From NCBI GenBank assembly GCA_050303615.1, contig JBNLCC010000074.1, positions 58,815 to 122,814 of the forward strand: a DNA stretch of 64,000 nucleotides, in the 5' to 3' direction. The position numbers and the translations under genes were made by a program. This DNA is from CAZDXJ01 sp050303615 (GTDB lineage: Bacteria; Pseudomonadota; Gammaproteobacteria; Methylococcales; Methylomonadaceae). Under the pieces are notes generated by a model, which ran no database searches, was not told where the DNA came from, and saw only the letters and a list, made by a program, of their open reading frames with translations. Below, piece after piece: positions 17,211 through 26,057 of the stretch. Numbering within the stretch: the stretch's first letter is position 1; each line of letters begins with the position of its first letter.

Positions 17211-18242
17211 TTAGCAATTTCCGGTTGTTATTTTCTCCAGTAATTGTTGCAAGCGCTGTTTCAGTTCTTGCTGCACAACGGCTTGAACAGGCACATACCA
17301 ATGTTTTGGGCCGGCAAAACCGATACATTTCACGGCGTCTTTTTCGGTCATTAGCACCGGTTTTTCATCTTTGAATTCGATATCCTGCTGCCGATAAGCA
17401 TAATGATCCGGAAAAATGGCGGAATCGCATTGCAATCCGTACTGCTCCAGTGTGGCAAAAAAACGGGAAGGATTACCGATACCCGCCACGGCATGGCAAA
17501 GCTGATTTTTAAACTGCTGTAAATCCCTTTGCTCGCCGGTAACCAGATTTACCGCCTTTGCGACTTGCAATTGCATCGCATACTCATTTTCTTCCGCTTC
17601 CCCGCCGTTACAGACGACTATATCGACTTCCTGTAGACGGCTTATCGGTTCCCGCAGCGGCCCACCCGGTAAAATAGCGCCGTTACCGAAACGCCGTGTT
17701 CCGTCGATAACGGCAATTTCAATATCCCGTTGCAACGCATAATGTTGCATGCCGTCGTCAGATAAAATGACATCGCAACCGGTATCGGCCAGCAGCATAT
17801 TACCTGCTGCAATTCTTGACGGACCAACAGCCACGGGACATAAACCACGCTGTGCGAGCAGCAGCGCCTCGTCCCCGACAAGTTTCGGGTCGCTGTCGTT
17901 CTGCACCCGTTGCGGCCAGTCTTCAGCGGACCCGCCGTAGCCACGGCTGATAATGCCCGGATGTAAACCCGACTGCTTGAGAAATTCAGCCAGCCAGATA
18001 ATAAACGGGGTTTTCCCTGTTCCGCCAACAGTGATATTTCCAACTACGATAACCGGCACGGCAAGTGTATGCGACTTCAATAAACCAATACGATACAGAA
18101 ATCTGCGCAATCTGACGGAATAATGAAAAATCATGCTGAACGGTTTCAACCACACGGCAAAAAACGGATCCTTGTACCACAAATCCGTTAACCAGCGAGC
18201 CAGGACTATGTGGATGTTGTTTTGTCCAAACGGAATATTCAT
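17211..18242 (-). CDS. lpxK: Tetraacyldisaccharide 4'-kinase
   Basis: LpxK phosphorylates the 4' position of the lipid A disaccharide to give lipid IVA at the inner membrane. The 343-residue protein has an N-terminal hydrophobic anchor helix (about 20-50), the P-loop VGNITVGGTGKTP at about 67-79, and the LpxK blocks ISRGYGG, VGDEALLLA, VILSDDGMQHY and MTEKDAVKC. It is co-transcribed with exbD upstream (36-base gap) and the Trm112-like gene downstream. Confidence 0.96.
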   Translation of the reverse strand: MNIPFGQNNIHIVLARWLTDLWYKDPFFAVWLKPFSMIFHYSVRLRRFLYRIGLLKSHTLAVPVIVVGNITVGGTGKTPFIIWLAEFLKQSGLHPGIISRGYGGSAEDWPQRVQNDSDPKLVGDEALLLAQRGLCPVAVGPSRIAAGNMLLADTGCDVILSDDGMQHYALQRDIEIAVIDGTRRFGNGAILPGGPLREPISRLQEVDIVVCNGGEAEENEYAMQLQVAKAVNLVTGEQRDLQQFKNQLCHAVAGIGNPSRFFATLEQYGLQCDSAIFPDHYAYRQQDIEFKDEKPVLMTEKDAVKCIGFAGPKHWYVPVQAVVQQELKQRLQQLLEKITTGNC

Positions 18243-18278
18243 GAATTATTTGGACAATTCCCGCTCATGTTGCATCGC

Positions 18279-18698
18279 TTATTGTGCCGTTGGATTCTTG
18301 GCGGCAAAAATGATCTGCTTAAAACCGATTTGTCCCGCAACATCCAGCGCGCTGATCACCGACTGGTGCGGCGTTTTGGCATCGGCACTGATAATAAACG
18401 GCAATTCCCTCGGGTTCTCGCCTGCCTGCAGCAAAGCCTTTTTAAGGGTAGCAAGCTTTTGATTGACCAGTTGTCGATTGTTGACGTAATAAATGCCTTC
18501 GGCATCGATGGTTAAATTGATCACTTTATCGAAGTCGGAATTTTCGGAACCGTTTGCTTCCGGTAAGGTGACATTCAGTTGCGTTTCGCGGTTGAAGGTT
18601 GTCGTTACCATAAAAAAGATCAACAATAAAAACACCACGTCGATCATCGGTGTCAATGTTACTTCGACGGATCGCTTTTTTTTGCCGCGAAAATTCAT
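18279..18698 (-). CDS. exbD: ExbD/TolR family biopolymer transport protein
   Basis: This 139-residue protein has a short basic cytoplasmic N terminus (RGKKKRSVEV), one membrane helix carrying the conserved acidic residue (LTPMIDVVFLLLIFFMV; Asp at about 19) and a periplasmic domain. It forms the proton channel with the adjacent ExbB-like protein. Its ATG overlaps the exbB stop by one base. In this LPS-linked operon it may energise an outer-membrane process, but no TonB gene is in the window. Confidence 0.92.
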   Translation of the reverse strand: MNFRGKKKRSVEVTLTPMIDVVFLLLIFFMVTTTFNRETQLNVTLPEANGSENSDFDKVINLTIDAEGIYYVNNRQLVNQKLATLKKALLQAGENPRELPFIISADAKTPHQSVISALDVAGQIGFKQIIFAAKNPTAQ

Positions 18699-19312
18699 CA
18701 GGCTTCCTCGCGATGGCCGTGCATCACTTCAATCAACTTCAGCGCCTCTTCTTCCATATTCAAAATATATTGGTTGACCAGTCCGTCAAAATAACGATGG
18801 AACATTAAACTCGGAATAGCTACCGTCAAGCCCGCAGCCGTGGTAATCAGCGCCTCCGATATGCCGCCGGCCAACACGGTCGGATCCCCTACCCCATGTG
18901 TTGTAATTGCGGCAAATACCTTGATCATACCCACGACGGTGCCGAGCAAACCCAACAACGGCGCAATCGACGCGATCGTTCCCAAAGTATTGAGAAATCG
19001 TTCCATTTCATGGGCTACTTGCCGGCCCGCTTCCTCGATACTTTCCTTCATAATTTCACGTCCGTGATGACTGTTGACCAACCCGGCGGATAAAATCGCA
19101 CCTAATGGCGAACTGGCTTTTAAGCGTCGGATAGAGGCACTATCCAGTTGGTCTTTTCTGAATAACGTCCAGATTTTAGGCACAAGATCGGGCGGCAATA
19201 TTTTCTTTTTACGCAACGACCATAAGCGTTCGCAGATAATACCCATCGAAACAATCGAACATAAAATAATTGGCGCCATCAACCAGCCGCCGCTTTTTAT
19301 CAGTTCAAACAC
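18698..19312 (-). CDS. exbB: MotA/TolQ/ExbB proton channel family protein
   Basis: The 204-residue protein has three membrane segments, with the conserved block TLGTIASIAPLLGLLGTVVGMI in segment 2 and ISEALITTAAGLTVAIPS in segment 3. It pairs with the downstream ExbD-like protein as a proton-driven motor in the inner membrane. It is the first gene of the operon leading to lpxK and kdsB. The order exbB-exbD-lpxK-trm112-kdsB is common in Pseudomonas and methanotrophs, so regulation is probably shared with LPS synthesis. Confidence 0.92.
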   Translation of the reverse strand: MFELIKSGGWLMAPIILCSIVSMGIICERLWSLRKKKILPPDLVPKIWTLFRKDQLDSASIRRLKASSPLGAILSAGLVNSHHGREIMKESIEEAGRQVAHEMERFLNTLGTIASIAPLLGLLGTVVGMIKVFAAITTHGVGDPTVLAGGISEALITTAAGLTVAIPSLMFHRYFDGLVNQYILNMEEEALKLIEVMHGHREEA

Positions 19313-19353
19313 GACATTTCCTTCTCTTTAATTTGCATATTTTGCTAAATATT

Positions 19354-20517
19354 TTAACGCATTACCACGGACTTTTGGGATTTTCCCACCCAGACAAAGG
19401 CAATAAAAAATGCGATACAGCTAACCGCAGCTGCCATCAAAAATACCCACTGCGCTCCGTACGACTGCCAATAATAGCCGCTAAGTAAACTGCCGAACAT
19501 AGCCCCTAATCCGAAACTGGCGCTGCTGTATAATGCCTGGCCTTTCCCTTGATGCCTGCTGCCGAAATAGCGGTGCACCAGATGAATCGCCACAATATGG
19601 CTGGCACCGAAACTGGCCGCATGTAATAGCTGGGCGAAAACCATCAACCACAAATGTTTTATCTGTAATGCTATCAAAGTCCAGCGACAAACGCTCAACA
19701 ATAAACTGATTAACAGGATCCGCCGTAAGGTATAGCGTTTTAACAATACGCCCATAAAAACAAACAGCACCACTTCGGCCGCCACTCCCAGCGCCCACAG
19801 CATGCCGGTAACCGTGGTCGTATAATGGTTTTGATTTAAGTAGATGGAAAAGAATACGTAATAAGGCCCGTGGGACATCTGCAGCAGCGTACTCACCGCC
19901 AAAAAGGCCAAAACTTCAGGCGTTTTTAATATTTGCCAGATATTCAGGTTATCGCTGCCGTGGTGTGCGACACGAACATCCGGCGTAAACAACGTAATCA
20001 GCCAAATAAAAAAAAGTAATAGGATAATCACGGCCGGCAAAATCATGATGCTATATACATCCAACAATGCCCCGATACCCAATACCGCCAGGATGAATCC
20101 CACTGACCCCCAAAGCCGGATCCGGCTGTAACGGTGGCTGTCTTCCTTTAAGTGAAACAAAGTTGCCGCTTCAAATTGCGGCAACGCAGCATTCCAGAAA
20201 AAACTGAATATCACCGTCACCAGCGCAAACCAGAGATAAGTATGGTCGAGTAAAAAACCGCCGAACAAACTGGCCGCAAAAAAAGAGGCGATACGGATAA
20301 TTCTAAGGCTTTTCCCGGTATGATCGGCGATCCAACCCCAAAGATTTGGTGCGACTACTTTGGTTCCGACCAGCAGCGCAGTCAATTCGCCTATTTGCAA
20401 CGCATTGAAGCCGATCTCCTTGAGATAGAGACTCCAGTAAGGCATAAATCCGCCAACCGTGGCAAAGTAAAAAAAATAAAACCCGGAAAGACGCCAATAC
20501 GGTAAATTCGATTGCAT
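19354..20517 (-). CDS. MFS transporter, HcaT/PPP-like
   Basis: This 12-helix major facilitator protein has 387 residues from the chosen ATG. It opens with YWRLSGFYFFYFATVGGFMPYWSLYLK, typical of the MFS_1-like/HcaT (phenylpropionate permease-like) group, and has the loop motif GWIADHTGKS. I chose the ATG at 20517-20515 because an upstream in-frame TTG adds an unlikely hydrophilic extension. Its substrate is unknown; such genes often sit beside aroC or LPS genes without a functional link. Confidence 0.82.
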   Translation of the reverse strand: MQSNLPYWRLSGFYFFYFATVGGFMPYWSLYLKEIGFNALQIGELTALLVGTKVVAPNLWGWIADHTGKSLRIIRIASFFAASLFGGFLLDHTYLWFALVTVIFSFFWNAALPQFEAATLFHLKEDSHRYSRIRLWGSVGFILAVLGIGALLDVYSIMILPAVIILLLFFIWLITLFTPDVRVAHHGSDNLNIWQILKTPEVLAFLAVSTLLQMSHGPYYVFFSIYLNQNHYTTTVTGMLWALGVAAEVVLFVFMGVLLKRYTLRRILLISLLLSVCRWTLIALQIKHLWLMVFAQLLHAASFGASHIVAIHLVHRYFGSRHQGKGQALYSSASFGLGAMFGSLLSGYYWQSYGAQWVFLMAAAVSCIAFFIAFVWVGKSQKSVVMR

Positions 20518-20589
20518 CCGTTTGTTAAACACCGTTATTTGCGTTCGATTAGCATGCAACCTGTCGTTGAAAAAAATTCATGGTATTTG

Positions 20590-21678
20590 TCATCGAAGCA
20601 CCGGCACGCCGCTGTGTACGTCAATATTTTGCGCCCGATGGCGTAAATAGTGGTCCATCAGCACAATAGCCATCATCGCTTCTGCTATCGGTGTCGCTCT
20701 AATCCCGACACAGGGATCGTGGCGGCCTTCGGTAACTACTTCGACGGACTGGCCTTCGAGATTGATACTTCTCCCCGGCAGCCGAATACTGGAAGTCGGT
20801 TTTAAGGCAATTGAGGCGACGATGTCCTGGCCGCTGGTAATTCCCCCGAGAATTCCCCCGGCATGATTGCTCAGAAAACCATCCGGCGTCATTTCATCAC
20901 GAAACTCGGTACCCAAACTTTCGACACAGGCAAAGCCGTCGCCTATTTCGACGCCTTTCACGGCATTGATACTCATCAACGCCTGCGCCAAGTCGGCATC
21001 GAACCGGTCAAAAACCGGTTCGCCCAAACCCGGCGGCACGCCGGTCGCAACAATATTGATTTTGGCGCCAATGGAATTGCCTTGTTTGCGCAACGCATCC
21101 ATATAGTTTTCCATTTCCGAAATTTTATCGGGATCCGGACAGAAAAAGGGGTTGCTCGCAATGCACGCCCAATCCAGTTTTTGCACTTTGATCGGCCCTA
21201 ACTGAGCAAGATAGCCGCGAATCTCGATACCGGCGCTTTGCCGTAAAAATTTCCTGGCGATAGCACCTGCCGCCACCCGCATGGCCGTTTCCCTGGCTGA
21301 AGAACGTCCGCCGCCGCGATAATCCCGGATACCGTATTTTTGCTGATAAACATAATCCGCGTGGCCGGGACGAAAGCGATCGGCAATTTTAGAATAATCC
21401 TTGGACCGCTGATCGGTGTTTTCGACCAACAGGCCAATCGGAGTACCGGTTGTTTTACCTTCGAAGACCCCGGATAAAATTTTAACCTGATCGGCCTCTC
21501 GACGTTGCGTGGTATGCCGGGACGTTCCCGGACGACGGCGATCCAAGTCGATCTGGATGTCAGCTTCCGTCAAAGTCATACCTGAAGGACAGCCGTCAAC
21601 GATACACCCCAAAGACGGGCCGTGGCTTTCTCCAAATGTTGTGACGGTAAATAATTTACCTATTGAGTTTCCGGACAT
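20590..21678 (-). CDS. aroC: Chorismate synthase
   Basis: AroC makes chorismate from EPSP using reduced FMN, the last shikimate step. The 362-residue protein has the signatures GESHGPSLGCIVDGCPSG, RRRPGTSRHTTQRREAD, RPGHADYVYQQKYG, YRGGGRSSARETA and the conserved GGITSGQ. The spacing of 30 bases from the upstream prmB stop suggests that prmB and aroC are co-transcribed, a common pairing. Confidence 0.97.
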   Translation of the reverse strand: MSGNSIGKLFTVTTFGESHGPSLGCIVDGCPSGMTLTEADIQIDLDRRRPGTSRHTTQRREADQVKILSGVFEGKTTGTPIGLLVENTDQRSKDYSKIADRFRPGHADYVYQQKYGIRDYRGGGRSSARETAMRVAAGAIARKFLRQSAGIEIRGYLAQLGPIKVQKLDWACIASNPFFCPDPDKISEMENYMDALRKQGNSIGAKINIVATGVPPGLGEPVFDRFDADLAQALMSINAVKGVEIGDGFACVESLGTEFRDEMTPDGFLSNHAGGILGGITSGQDIVASIALKPTSSIRLPGRSINLEGQSVEVVTEGRHDPCVGIRATPIAEAMMAIVLMDHYLRHRAQNIDVHSGVPVLR

Positions 21679-21708
21679 AAATTAAAAATTGAGTTGAATA
21701 AATTGAAG

Positions 21709-22638
21709 CTACGTTGCCGCTTGGAATATTGATGCATATTGTTTTAACTGCTCCGCCGTCAGTAAAAAGACGCCATCGCCGCCGCGTTCAAAATCCAGCC
21801 AAAAAAACGGCACTTCAGGGAAACGCGTCTGCAACGTTTCCGCACTGCTGCCGACCTCGACTATCAGTATACCGCGATCGTTTAAAAACGATACCGCCTG
21901 CTCAATAATTTTGATTACAATATCCAGCCCGCTGACGCCGCCCGCAAATCCGATATGCGGTTCCGCATGATATTCGGCCGGTAATTGTTGCAGTTCTGCC
22001 TGGCACACATAGGGCGGATTGCTAACAATAATGTCATAGCGCTTGCCGCGCAAATGTTCGAACAAATCAGACTTTATCAGTTTGAGTCGTTCGGATAAAT
22101 GGTGTTTTTCGACGTTGATTGCAGCGACCTGCAGTGCCTCTTCAGAGATGTCTACGGCATCGACCTCCGCTTCGGGAAAAGCGTAAGCACAAGCAATTGC
22201 AATACAGCCGCTGCCGGTGCACAGATCGAGAATAGTCCCAACCTGATCAGGTTCAACCCAAGGAGCAAACTGATCTTCGATCAATTCCGCAATAGGCGAA
22301 CGTGGCACCAGCACCCGTTCATCGACATAAAAAGACAAGCCGGCAAAAATTGCCTCATGCGTCAGATAGGCGGCAGGAATCCTTTGCTTAACGCGGCGCT
22401 CTATAATAGAGATCACTTTTTCGCGTTCCTGTTTGGTCAACACTGAGTCAAAATATTCAACCGGCAATGTATAAGGCTGATTAATCGTATGCAAGACCAC
22501 CGCTACTGCTTCATCCAAAGCGCTAGCGGTGCCATGACCGAAAAAAAGCTGCGCTTCGTTAAACCGGCTTGCGGCCCAACGAATATAATCGCGGATTGTG
22601 GCCAGCGACGTTAGATCATCTGAAAAAGTGCTGTTCAT
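21709..22638 (-). CDS. prmB: Ribosomal protein L3 N5-glutamine methyltransferase
   Basis: PrmB methylates a glutamine of ribosomal protein L3 using S-adenosylmethionine. The 309-residue protein has an N-terminal helical domain and the class I methyltransferase fold: ILDLCTGSGCIAIACAYAFP (SAM loop), VDAVDISEEAL, and the N5-glutamine signature SNPPYV. The AEYHAEPHIGFAGGVSGLDIV segment distinguishes PrmB from the release-factor enzyme PrmC. It lies directly upstream of aroC. Confidence 0.95.
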   Translation of the reverse strand: MNSTFSDDLTSLATIRDYIRWAASRFNEAQLFFGHGTASALDEAVAVVLHTINQPYTLPVEYFDSVLTKQEREKVISIIERRVKQRIPAAYLTHEAIFAGLSFYVDERVLVPRSPIAELIEDQFAPWVEPDQVGTILDLCTGSGCIAIACAYAFPEAEVDAVDISEEALQVAAINVEKHHLSERLKLIKSDLFEHLRGKRYDIIVSNPPYVCQAELQQLPAEYHAEPHIGFAGGVSGLDIVIKIIEQAVSFLNDRGILIVEVGSSAETLQTRFPEVPFFWLDFERGGDGVFLLTAEQLKQYASIFQAAT

Positions 22639-22768
22639 GGATTAACGGCATAACCTGCCAATATCTGCAAAAGCTAGATATTTTAACCGAAAGCGGAAGG
22701 CAAATGGATATTTATGCCGGCCGGCAATTTAACTGCTTCAAACTAAGAGATATAGTTCGCTTATGCAG

Positions 22769-23326
22769 TTAATCGGATAACAACTCGGCCGCTTTTTTTC
22801 TTGCTTCAGCTGCGCCCTGCTTGTCACCTTGTTTTAACCGGGCATCGGAAATCAGCAGCCATCCGTTCCCCTTTAAATGATTGTTTCCTACAGCCAATAA
22901 CACCGATTTTCTAGCCAAGTCTTCCGCCAAACGGTATTTTTCCTGTTTATATCGCAAAACAGCCAATTCATACAATAAATATGAATTACGCGGTTCGATT
23001 CTGAGTGCCCGCTCAATTGTCACCGCAGCGCCATCCAAATTGCCTGTTTTAGTGCTCTGCCCGGCATCGGACATCAAAGCTACAATCGCAGGCGAAGAGA
23101 ATTTCGGATGTAATTCCTTTTTTTCAGGCCGAATGACCGTTTGCGGCGGTTTGGTAAACAACTCGGACTGAGTTTTCGGCTGCGTCTTGACCGGCTGTAC
23201 CTTTTGTACAGTACTTTTCTTGCGGCTACTATCATCAGGCGCTTGTTTAATTTCCTCAAACAAACCGGTACAACCCCCTAGCGTACTGCAAATGAGCAGG
23301 GCGTAAACTATTTTTTTATTGACCAT
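22769..23326 (-). CDS. TPR-containing lipoprotein of unknown function
   Basis: The protein of 185 residues begins with a lipoprotein signal (KIVYALLICSTLGGC; lipobox LGGC, Cys at about 19). A Lys/Gln/Thr-rich linker follows, then two or so tetratricopeptide-like helices (about 90-160; AAVTIERALRIEPRNSYLLYEL, AEDLARKSVLLA). It is predicted to be anchored at the outer membrane and to bind partner proteins. Similar lipoproteins are common near prmB and aroC in Methylococcales and Pseudomonas. No enzymatic motif is seen. Confidence 0.75.
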   Translation of the reverse strand: MVNKKIVYALLICSTLGGCTGLFEEIKQAPDDSSRKKSTVQKVQPVKTQPKTQSELFTKPPQTVIRPEKKELHPKFSSPAIVALMSDAGQSTKTGNLDGAAVTIERALRIEPRNSYLLYELAVLRYKQEKYRLAEDLARKSVLLAVGNNHLKGNGWLLISDARLKQGDKQGAAEARKKAAELLSD

Positions 23327-23515
23327 ATCTTTTATTTAAACCTGTCGCCAAGGAACACAACTCGACCCCATAACCTGAAACTAAAAATAATAATATAGTG
23401 TATTTATACTTTTCCCGTTTCCGTATCGCCTTTCCAGACCCGACCCGACAACGGGGAAAGATTAAATAACATTGACTTCTCATAGTGGTTTACAATTCAA
23501 CCGTTGACAACAATA

Positions 23516-24091
23516 ATGAGGAAAAATGTTACACTTCCTCTAACCAAGACTTCCGGATCCAAACTTATGCAACTTGCTTTCTCAGTTCTAGGCGGCAGTA
23601 AATCAGACATACTGGCAGAAATTCTTCCCGCGGTGAGTGAATGTTTATGTAATATTGTTGAAATTCGGTTCTCTCAACTGGATTATTCCAATGCCGCCTA
23701 CTTGCTTATTGAAGGTAACTGGAACGAGGTGGCCAAGTTGGAAACCATGCTGGACAATATCAATAAACGACCGGATATCTTCATCAACAGCATGCGTCCG
23801 GAAGATACCTTTGAAGATGACGATTATGTCCCCTATTCACTGGAGACCATTTGCAGTGATCGAATAAACTTGGTGCAGTGCATTTCGACATTCCTGATAG
23901 AGCGCAACATGATCATCAACGAAATCAGCGGCAGCCGATATCGGACCTCCTATATCGATACGCCGGTATTTTCCACCAAGTTTATCATATTTGTCCCACC
24001 CGGACTTCGCTTGCTTTCATTACGCGAAGAATTTCTCGATTTCTGCGATCAATTGAATATTGACGCTATTTTAGAACCTATAAAGCGATAG
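23516..24091 (+). CDS. gcvR: GcvR-like ACT domain protein
   Basis: The protein of about 191 residues has two ACT-like halves: FSVLGGSKSDILAEILPAVSE in the first and ICSDRINLVQCISTFLIERNMIINEI in the second. This matches the glycine cleavage repressor GcvR, which in E. coli binds GcvA and senses glycine. It lies nine bases upstream of bcp, the same order as in E. coli. The start is uncertain. A TTG at 23504, an ATG at 23516 and an ATG at 23567 are possible; none has a good ribosome binding site. Sequence identity to E. coli GcvR is low. Confidence 0.72.
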   Translation: MRKNVTLPLTKTSGSKLMQLAFSVLGGSKSDILAEILPAVSECLCNIVEIRFSQLDYSNAAYLLIEGNWNEVAKLETMLDNINKRPDIFINSMRPEDTFEDDDYVPYSLETICSDRINLVQCISTFLIERNMIINEISGSRYRTSYIDTPVFSTKFIIFVPPGLRLLSLREEFLDFCDQLNIDAILEPIKR

Positions 24092-24099
24092 GCTGTATC

Positions 24100-24576
24100 A
24101 TGACTGAAATTACGATCGGCATAAGTGTGCCGGATTTTGAAGCTCCTTCGACAGGTGATAAACCCTTTAAATTATCCGATTATCGGGGGAAAAACGTTAT
24201 TTTATATTTTTATCCAAAAGATAATACGCCAGGCTGTATTCAGGAAGGCCGCAGCTTTCGGGATAGCTATCCAGAATTTCAAGCGATGAATACCGAAATT
24301 TTCGGTATCTCGAGAGACTCCCTGCGGGTGCATGAAAATTTCAAAAGCAAGCAGGAGTTTCCCTTCGACTTACTTGCGGACCAAGACGAGCAGCTTTGTC
24401 AGCTGTTCGACGTCATCAAAATGAAAAACATGTACGGCAAGCAAGTGCGCGGCATTGAACGCAGTACCTTTCTAATTGATGCTGACGGCATCCTGGCGCG
24501 TGAATGGCGAAAAGTAAAAGTAAAAACGCATATTGAAGAAGTTTTACAATCTGTCAAAGAATTAAGCGGTAACTGA
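24100..24576 (+). CDS. bcp: Peroxiredoxin, BCP/PrxQ type
   Basis: This thiol peroxidase of 158 residues has the peroxidatic cysteine Cys46 in DNTPGC and the conserved FRDSYPEF and RSTFLIDADG blocks. E. coli Bcp has a resolving cysteine five residues later, but here that position is Arg51 (GCIQEGRSF). The enzyme should therefore work as a 1-Cys type or use an external thiol; one other Cys is visible near residue 107 (EQLCQLF). It lies between the gcvR-like gene and phoH, overlapping the latter by one base (TGATG). Confidence 0.93.
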   Translation: MTEITIGISVPDFEAPSTGDKPFKLSDYRGKNVILYFYPKDNTPGCIQEGRSFRDSYPEFQAMNTEIFGISRDSLRVHENFKSKQEFPFDLLADQDEQLCQLFDVIKMKNMYGKQVRGIERSTFLIDADGILAREWRKVKVKTHIEEVLQSVKELSGN

Positions 24577-25991
24577 TGAACATAGAATCTTCGCCTGAAA
24601 AAAAATTGTTTGTTATCGATACAAATGTGTTGATGCACGATCCGACGGCACTGTTCCGCTTTCAGGAACATGATATTTTTATACCAATGATCGTATTGGA
24701 AGAACTCGATCATGCTAAAAGGGGTATTTCCGAAGTTGCCCGCAACGTCAGACAAGTCAACCGATTTCTCGATGAACTAATCAGCGGCGCCGATCAAAAA
24801 ACCATTGCCGACGGCATTCCTTTGTCGCAAATTGAGCATGCACCGCAAACCGATTCGCCATTTCGCGGGCGTTTGTATTTTCAAACCCAGCACATGTCGT
24901 CGTTGCTGCCCAAAAATCTGCCCGGGCAGATTGCCGATAATTCGATACTCGGCATTGTGTTAGCGCTATGCAAGGAGTTGCCTGAAAAACTCATCATTCT
25001 AGTCTCAAAAGACATCAATATGCGCATCAAAGCGGCCGCCTTGGAATTGAATGCCGAGGAATATTATAACGACCAAACCCTAGATGACATTGATCTGTTA
25101 TACAGCGGCGCATCTGCCCTTCCTGACGACTTCTGGGAAATTCACGGCAGCAAGATGGAGTCGTGGCTGGAACACGGTAAAACCTTTTATAAGCTCGAAG
25201 GACCGATGGTTTCCGAATGGTATCCCAACCAATACCTCTATATGGAGAACGAGTCAAATTTTGAAGCCATCGTACGAACCTGTGACGGTGAACGCGCCAT
25301 TCTTGAATTGGCCAAAGATTATCGAACCGCACATAACAGTGTCTGGGGTGTCAGGGCAAAAAACCGTGAACAAAACTTCGCCTTCAATGTACTGCTTGAT
25401 CCGGAAATCGATTTTGTCACACTTTTAGGTACGGCAGGAACCGGTAAGACACTGCTGACTTTGGCAGCCGGTCTCAATATGACGTTGGAAAACAAAATCT
25501 ATCAGGAAATTATCATGACCCGGGAGACAATTCCGGTCGGTGAAGACATCGGTTTTCTACCCGGTACCGAAGAGGAAAAAATGGCACCGTGGATGGGTGC
25601 ATTGATAGACAATTTGGAACTGCTCGGCAACCGCTCCGATCAGACTGAATGGGAACAGGGAGCCACCAATAATCTATTGATGAACCGGGTAAAAATCAGA
25701 TCCTTGAATTTTATGCGCGGACGCACATTTCTCTATCGGTATCTGATCATCGATGAGGCGCAAAACTTGACGCCCAAACAAATGAAGACCCTGATCACGC
25801 GTGCAGGTCCCGGCACCAAGATCATTTGTATCGGTAACCTGTCGCAAATCGATACCCCTTATCTCACCCCGACCACTTCAGGACTGACTTATATTGTGGA
25901 CCGTTTTAAATCATGGGAGCACGGCGCCCATATCACATTGAAACGAGGTGAGCGTTCACGCCTGGCTGATTACGCGTCTGATATTTTATAA
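24576..25991 (+). CDS. PhoH family ATPase with N-terminal PIN domain
   Basis: The 471-residue protein has a PIN nuclease domain at about 8-150 (FVIDTNVLMHDPTALFRF, VLEELD, acidic residues in SKDINMRIKA). A PhoH P-loop ATPase follows at about 245-465: Walker A GTAGTGKTLL, Walker B YLIIDEAQNLTPKQMK, and the arginine-containing RGERSRLA end. This PIN-PhoH2 architecture is thought to couple RNA unwinding and cleavage. It is translationally coupled to bcp. The cellular target is unknown. Confidence 0.92.
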   Translation: MNIESSPEKKLFVIDTNVLMHDPTALFRFQEHDIFIPMIVLEELDHAKRGISEVARNVRQVNRFLDELISGADQKTIADGIPLSQIEHAPQTDSPFRGRLYFQTQHMSSLLPKNLPGQIADNSILGIVLALCKELPEKLIILVSKDINMRIKAAALELNAEEYYNDQTLDDIDLLYSGASALPDDFWEIHGSKMESWLEHGKTFYKLEGPMVSEWYPNQYLYMENESNFEAIVRTCDGERAILELAKDYRTAHNSVWGVRAKNREQNFAFNVLLDPEIDFVTLLGTAGTGKTLLTLAAGLNMTLENKIYQEIIMTRETIPVGEDIGFLPGTEEEKMAPWMGALIDNLELLGNRSDQTEWEQGATNNLLMNRVKIRSLNFMRGRTFLYRYLIIDEAQNLTPKQMKTLITRAGPGTKIICIGNLSQIDTPYLTPTTSGLTYIVDRFKSWEHGAHITLKRGERSRLADYASDIL

Positions 25992-26014
25992 CTTTTGATG
26001 ATCTGCAATGTGGT

Positions 26015-26037
26015 TCGAAACGGGCAATCCGTTTCGA
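26015..26037. terminator. Hairpin between phoH and the convergent permease gene
   Basis: Nine-base perfect arms (TCGAAACGG / CCGTTTCGA) with a 5-base loop lie 24 bases after the phoH stop and 20 bases after the 3' end of the convergent permease gene. It is a probable bidirectional terminator. The T content after it is low on both sides. Confidence 0.55.
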
Positions 26038-26057
26038 CAGCATTTTGCATGGCAACC

